Shown one piece after another: positions 6,067 to 8,450 of a stretch of 8,450 nucleotides of DNA (its first letter is position 1; each line of letters begins with the position of its first letter). The position numbers and the translations under genes are program-made. The stretch spans positions 1 to 8,450 of the forward strand of contig CAZKND010000053.1 of the NCBI GenBank assembly GCA_964554215.1. Reading direction: 5' to 3'. The DNA comes from CAYLJV01 sp964554215 (GTDB lineage Archaea; Hadarchaeota; Hadarchaeia; Hadarchaeales; JAGGTB01). Below the pieces are notes generated by a model. That model was not told the DNA's origin. It saw only the letters and a list, made by a program, of their open reading frames with translations, and made no database searches.

Positions 6067-6459
6067 TCATCTTTCCATTATTTTCACGTGGAACTTTCGA
6101 GAACGAGGCCCGTCGAACTCGCAAAAATAAATCTTTTGCCATTTACCTAATTTTAATTCTCCGTCTTGTAAGAGAACTTTTTCTTTTTTTTTTACAAGTG
6201 AACATTTTAGGTGAGCGTCAGAGTTTCCTTCTTCATGTTTGAACTCTATATCAGGTACAAGTTCGTTTAGTGAATCTGTGAGGTCGGTTCTAACATCTGG
6301 ATCGGCCCCTTCGTTTATGGTTATTGCTGCAGTTGTATGTGGGGAGCATATATGGCAGACGCCGTTTTCTATTTCTGATTCTCTGATTATTTCTTTGATT
6401 TTAGGGGTGATATTTATGAATTCATTTTTTTGGTCTGTTTCTAGACTGATTTCTTCCAT
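6067..6459 (-). CDS. YjbQ/UPF0047 family protein (secondary thiamine-phosphate synthase type)
   Basis: A 130-residue protein with the whole YjbQ (TIGR00149/UPF0047) pattern: SPHTTAAITINEG (39-51), EGNSDAHLKCSL (77-88), and LGKWQKIYFCEFDGPRSR (104-121). The conserved His41 and His83 and the GPRSR tail are present. Family members are small trimeric cytosolic proteins; E. coli YjbQ has weak thiamine-phosphate synthase activity, but the true role is unsettled. The usual Asn of the DNADAH/ENADAH-type motif reads GNSDAH here. The start is sure: AAGGAGATATAATG puts a strong Shine-Dalgarno just before the ATG, and the ATG overlaps the upstream methyltransferase TAA by one base (TAATG). The two are therefore co-transcribed and translationally coupled. 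Confidence 0.93.
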   Translation of the reverse strand: MEEISLETDQKNEFINITPKIKEIIRESEIENGVCHICSPHTTAAITINEGADPDVRTDLTDSLNELVPDIEFKHEEGNSDAHLKCSLVKKKEKVLLQDGELKLGKWQKIYFCEFDGPRSRKFHVKIMER

Positions 6460-7088
6460 TATATCTCCTTTCTATGTTCTCCAATCTCTGGTAAGTCTTT
6501 TTCAAAGTTATTTGAATTTTTTGCCACTATCCTACTTATCGCCGATTTTTTCCCTTTCCCAAATCTTTCAATTCCCTCTTCATAAAACAATATTTGAAGA
6601 TCATCAAATTTTTCTAAAACTTCATTAGGATCGAACCTATATTTGGAATCCTTATCAGGTCCTTTCACTTCTCTTTTCTCTGTTTTTATGTGGTTTTCAA
6701 ATAAGATATGGCCACCTTCATTCAATGAATTTTTTATTTCGGCCAATTTTTCTAAGGGATTGAAAAACGACATTACTACTAAGTCGTATTTTCCTTTAGG
6801 AAAATTATGTTCTTGGATATCTTTTTTTATCCAATTTATTTTGAGATTTTTTTCTTGAGCTTTTTCTCTCGCTATTTTCAATGCTTCTTCGGAAAAATCT
6901 ATAGCATCTACTTCGTACCCTTTAGTTGATAAAAATATAGCGTTTCTACCATTACCGCACCCTATGTCGATGGCTTTTCCAGTAGGTATGCGTGATATCC
7001 ATCTTTTTAGCAGATTTGAGGGGTCTTCGATGTCATGATGATTGCCTTCTTTGTACCTTTTGTTCCATTTTTCTTTTGGGTTCTTCAT
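6459..7088 (-). CDS. Class I SAM-dependent methyltransferase (TehB-like)
   Basis: A 209-residue Rossmann-fold methyltransferase (numbering from the ATG). Motif I is AIDIGCGNGRNAIFL (39-53), where SAM binds. The acidic residue after strand 2 is in VDAIDFSEEAL (60-70), motif II/III is KDIQEHNFPKGKYDLVV (89-105), and a strand-5 region LNEGGHILFENH follows (122-133). The fold and the YRFDPNEV segment resemble TehB-type small-molecule methyltransferases; the substrate cannot be read from sequence. The ATG at 7088 has GTGAAT close upstream and begins at the usual family position (KNPKEKWNKRY). An in-frame GTG three codons earlier (7097) would give 212 residues. The last codons carry the ribosome binding site of the coupled YjbQ gene. 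Confidence 0.88.
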   Translation of the reverse strand: MKNPKEKWNKRYKEGNHHDIEDPSNLLKRWISRIPTGKAIDIGCGNGRNAIFLSTKGYEVDAIDFSEEALKIAREKAQEKNLKINWIKKDIQEHNFPKGKYDLVVMSFFNPLEKLAEIKNSLNEGGHILFENHIKTEKREVKGPDKDSKYRFDPNEVLEKFDDLQILFYEEGIERFGKGKKSAISRIVAKNSNNFEKDLPEIGEHRKEI

Positions 7089-7111
7089 TTGATTCACAAA
7101 CTAATGTTCTC

Positions 7112-7123
7112 TCAATTAATTGA
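7112..7123. promoter_or_regulatory. 12-base perfect palindrome in the methyltransferase promoter
   Basis: TCAATTAATTGA is a perfect inverted repeat 24-35 bases upstream of the methyltransferase ATG. It is where a TATA box would sit for a leaderless or short-leader transcript. It could be a TATA-overlapping operator or only an AT-rich coincidence. A second AT-rich element (AATTAAAAAG on the - strand) lies just upstream at about 7127-7136. Confidence 0.3.
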
Positions 7124-7210
7124 TAACTTTTTAATTCCGTCCGGGTTATGGATCGATTTTATTCCGTTGAATTTCTTTAGAAAATAAAACAGGAGGCATC
7201 GAATTAGAAT

Positions 7211-7227
7211 AAAAAATAATAAAAAAA
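7211..7227 (-). terminator. Double T-tract terminator after the ferredoxin gene
   Basis: On the - strand, 25-41 bases after the ferredoxin stop codon, the sequence reads TTTTTTTATTATTTTTT (seven T, then six T). This is a typical archaeal intrinsic terminator. It separates the ferredoxin transcript from the methyltransferase-YjbQ pair, which starts about 120 bases farther on. Confidence 0.65.
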
Positions 7228-7251
7228 GAGATTTTAGGAAGGTATATACTT

Positions 7252-7443
7252 TTATTCCTCCCAACTAATGGCGTCAACTGGACAACTGCTGATTGCTGAT
7301 TCGATTGTTCCTTCGTCAGCTCCTTCTGGGTCAACTACTTCAGATACTCCTTCGTCATTCATCTCGAAAACGTTGGGAGCCATACTAGTACACACTCCGC
7401 AACCAGTACATAAATCTTCATCCACTACAGGTTTTTTAGACAT
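7252..7443 (-). CDS. Ferredoxin with a single [4Fe-4S] cluster
   Basis: A 63-residue cytosolic electron carrier. Cluster ligands are C12, C15 and C18 (CTGCGVC) and C54, followed by Pro (SSCPVDAI). The second set of Cys found in 2[4Fe-4S] ferredoxins is absent, so this is a mono-cluster type. The segment between (APNVFEMNDEG, 22-32) is typical of that type. The protein is acidic, as ferredoxins usually are. The start is certain: GGAGGTG stands 6 bases before the ATG, a near-perfect match to the archaeal anti-Shine-Dalgarno, which suggests high expression. It follows the AfpA gene on the same strand after about 146 bases and could serve as its electron donor; that link is inference from position and from what is known of AfpA. 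Confidence 0.95.
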   Translation of the reverse strand: MSKKPVVDEDLCTGCGVCTSMAPNVFEMNDEGVSEVVDPEGADEGTIESAISSCPVDAISWEE

Positions 7444-7515
7444 AAGTCCACCTCCTTTCCAAGTCGTTAATATTCAACTATTATTTCGAGTCCTTGTTTG
7501 ATAAGTTTTTTTCAA
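7444..7515 (-). promoter_or_regulatory. Strong ribosome binding site and candidate promoter of the ferredoxin gene
   Basis: AAAGGAGGTG (about 7450-7459 on the - strand) precedes the ATG by 6 bases. Farther up, GAAAAAAACTTATCAA (about 7499-7514) reads like a BRE followed by a TATA box, and would place the transcription start some 30 bases before the ATG. There is no T-tract between the afpA stop and this point, so read-through from afpA is also possible. Confidence 0.5.
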
Positions 7516-7589
7516 ACTCTGTTAGTATAGTCTAAGTAAATCAATTGAGAATAATGAGTATTTTAGGGTTTTCAGTCATATTGTGATAT

Positions 7590-8141
7590 TCATTTTTGAA
7601 TTTTTTTCACAGAATTCTTTATTTTTTCAGGTTCTTCTATGACTTGAATATTATCCATCTTTTCGATTTTTTCAACATTCTTTACATCTTCTTCTCTAAC
7701 ACGAACTTCTATTTTATCACCATTGGGAAGTTCTGTTTCGTGAGTGCCAGCTTTATAATCCGTAGGTAAAACGAATACAGGATTAAGTGATTTCATAGCC
7801 ATTATCGCTGAGTTTGTAAGAAGTGTATCCCCTATACCGTTGGATATTTTTGCAATAGAATTAGACGATGCGGGCGCTATAATCAATCCGTCATATTCTC
7901 CAGTTTGTAAGCCTCCTGCTAGAAATGGAACGTTGGAACTCTTCTCAATTGAGAATTGGTCAAAAGATTCTTTTAATTCATCTTTGATTTGATACATTTC
8001 TAATACTTTCTCTCCGGATTTTGAAACAAATACGTGAAATTCTAGATTTTCTTTAGTGTTCAAATCTTCAAATATCTCTTTAATTTCTAAAATTTTGTCT
8101 CCTGCTCCGGTTATACCCCAAGCTATCTTTGTTTCAGACAT
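7590..8141 (-). CDS. afpA: Archaeoflavoprotein AfpA
   Basis: A 183-residue flavoprotein of the UbiX/Dfp-like fold. The start KIAWGITGAGDKI (5-17), FVSKSGEKVLEMY (38-50) and the flavin-binding run APASSNSIAKISNGIGD (89-105), followed by LLTNSAIMAM, match the AfpA family (TIGR02699). The Archaeoglobus fulgidus member binds FMN and accepts electrons from ferredoxin. The APASSNSIAKI stretch corresponds to APATANTIAKI in related flavin decarboxylases. The C-terminal tail is Lys/Glu-rich. The ATG at 8141 lies inside the upstream gene (ATGTCTGA, 8-base overlap), so translation is probably coupled; its own ribosome binding site is weak (GGA about 15 bases up). An FMN reductase gene upstream and a ferredoxin gene downstream on the same strand suggest one electron-transfer unit. 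Confidence 0.88.
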   Translation of the reverse strand: MSETKIAWGITGAGDKILEIKEIFEDLNTKENLEFHVFVSKSGEKVLEMYQIKDELKESFDQFSIEKSSNVPFLAGGLQTGEYDGLIIAPASSNSIAKISNGIGDTLLTNSAIMAMKSLNPVFVLPTDYKAGTHETELPNGDKIEVRVREEDVKNVEKIEKMDNIQVIEEPEKIKNSVKKIQK

Positions 8142-8450
8142 ACATATCTAAAAATTCCATAAACCTATTAATTGTTTTTTCAAGGGTTTTTGCACCCTCT
8201 TTATCTTTTTTTACACCCTCTTTACTGTCTTTACTCCAGTATGTGGAACCCAAATTTGCTCCGAATGGGCCACCGCTGACGGGGATTATTCCGTTCAAAA
8301 CGTAAAAGTTGTGTATTTGACTTAGGGCAATTTCTTGTCCTCCCATTCTGTCGCCTCCTATTGCTATACCTGTTCCTATCTTCCCCTTTAGAGCATTTTC
8401 ATCTCTGGCCATTAGAGATCTGGTACGGTCCATCACGGTTTTTAATTGAG
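8134..8450 (-). CDS. NADPH-dependent FMN reductase / iron-sulfur flavoprotein, C-terminal part (runs off the window)
   Basis: About 105 C-terminal residues of a flavodoxin-fold protein. The frame stays open to the window edge, reading QLKTVMDRTRSL before the first internal Met, so the gene begins beyond 8450. DRTRSL, GKIGTGIAIGGDRMGGQE and IHNFYVLNGIIPVSGG followed by FGANLG match the C-terminal half of the NADPH-dependent FMN reductase family, which includes archaeal iron-sulfur flavoproteins (Isf). The compact four-Cys cluster motif that would identify an Isf lies N-terminal and is not in the window, so the two cannot be separated here. It overlaps afpA by 8 bases. Isf proteins take electrons from ferredoxin, which fits the ferredoxin gene nearby. 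Confidence 0.85.
   Translation of the reverse strand, partial: QLKTVMDRTRSLMARDENALKGKIGTGIAIGGDRMGGQEIALSQIHNFYVLNGIIPVSGGPFGANLGSTYWSKDSKEGVKKDKEGAKTLEKTINRFMEFLDMYV

Noticed and set aside
6239..6858. + strand open frames over yjbQ and the methyltransferase gene
   Set aside because: Antisense to two well-supported genes; Phe/Ser/Leu-rich translations without motifs.
7146..7334. - strand open frame overlapping the 3' end of the ferredoxin gene in another frame
   Set aside because: It covers the T-tract terminator, is low in complexity and has no homology I recognise; the ferredoxin frame is certain.
7942..7955. Perfect 14-base palindrome TTCTCAATTGAGAA
   Set aside because: It lies inside the afpA coding region across ordinary codons; with no second full copy at a promoter I take it as chance.

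Overview
The window reads as archaeal and low in G+C outside the rRNA. The evidence is the archaeal-type 3' end of a 23S rRNA, a GHMP-type mevalonate kinase homologue, a HerA/FtsK-class ATPase, an archaeoflavoprotein (AfpA) homologue, leaderless-looking promoters beside genes with GGAGGTG-type ribosome binding sites, and T-tract terminators. AfpA with a flavodoxin-fold FMN reductase points to a euryarchaeal lineage of methanogen or Archaeoglobus type. The proteins are rich in Glu, Asp and Lys, which could fit a low-GC, salt-adapted group such as Methanonatronarchaeia. That last placement is a guess.

Layout: positions 1 to about 295 are the 3' end of 23S rRNA on the + strand, with an enlarged helix-98 region and no 5S gene after it. 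Positions 423-3423 (- strand) hold a translationally coupled pair: a mevalonate kinase homologue, then a HerA-like ATPase that starts inside the kinase stop region. Positions 3471-5249 (- strand) hold three genes: a double zinc-ribbon protein, an unrecognised helical protein and a YhaM-type OB-fold/HD exoribonuclease. The one + strand protein gene, endonuclease III (5401-6042), diverges from the exoribonuclease. Converging on it is a coupled methyltransferase-YjbQ pair (6067-7088, - strand). The right end (7252-8450, - strand) is a redox group: an FMN reductase or iron-sulfur flavoprotein running off the window, AfpA overlapping it by 8 bases, and a single-cluster [4Fe-4S] ferredoxin with a near-perfect ribosome binding site.

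Most genes are housekeeping: DNA repair, RNA turnover, lipid precursor synthesis and redox chemistry. I see no CRISPR array, insertion sequence, integrase, tRNA or toxin-antitoxin pair. The points most worth following are the mevalonate kinase homologue, which lacks both the catalytic Asp and the motif-1 Lys expected of the family; the enlarged 23S helix 98; the HerA-like ATPase with its unusual domain order and kinase partner; and the flavoprotein-ferredoxin group.
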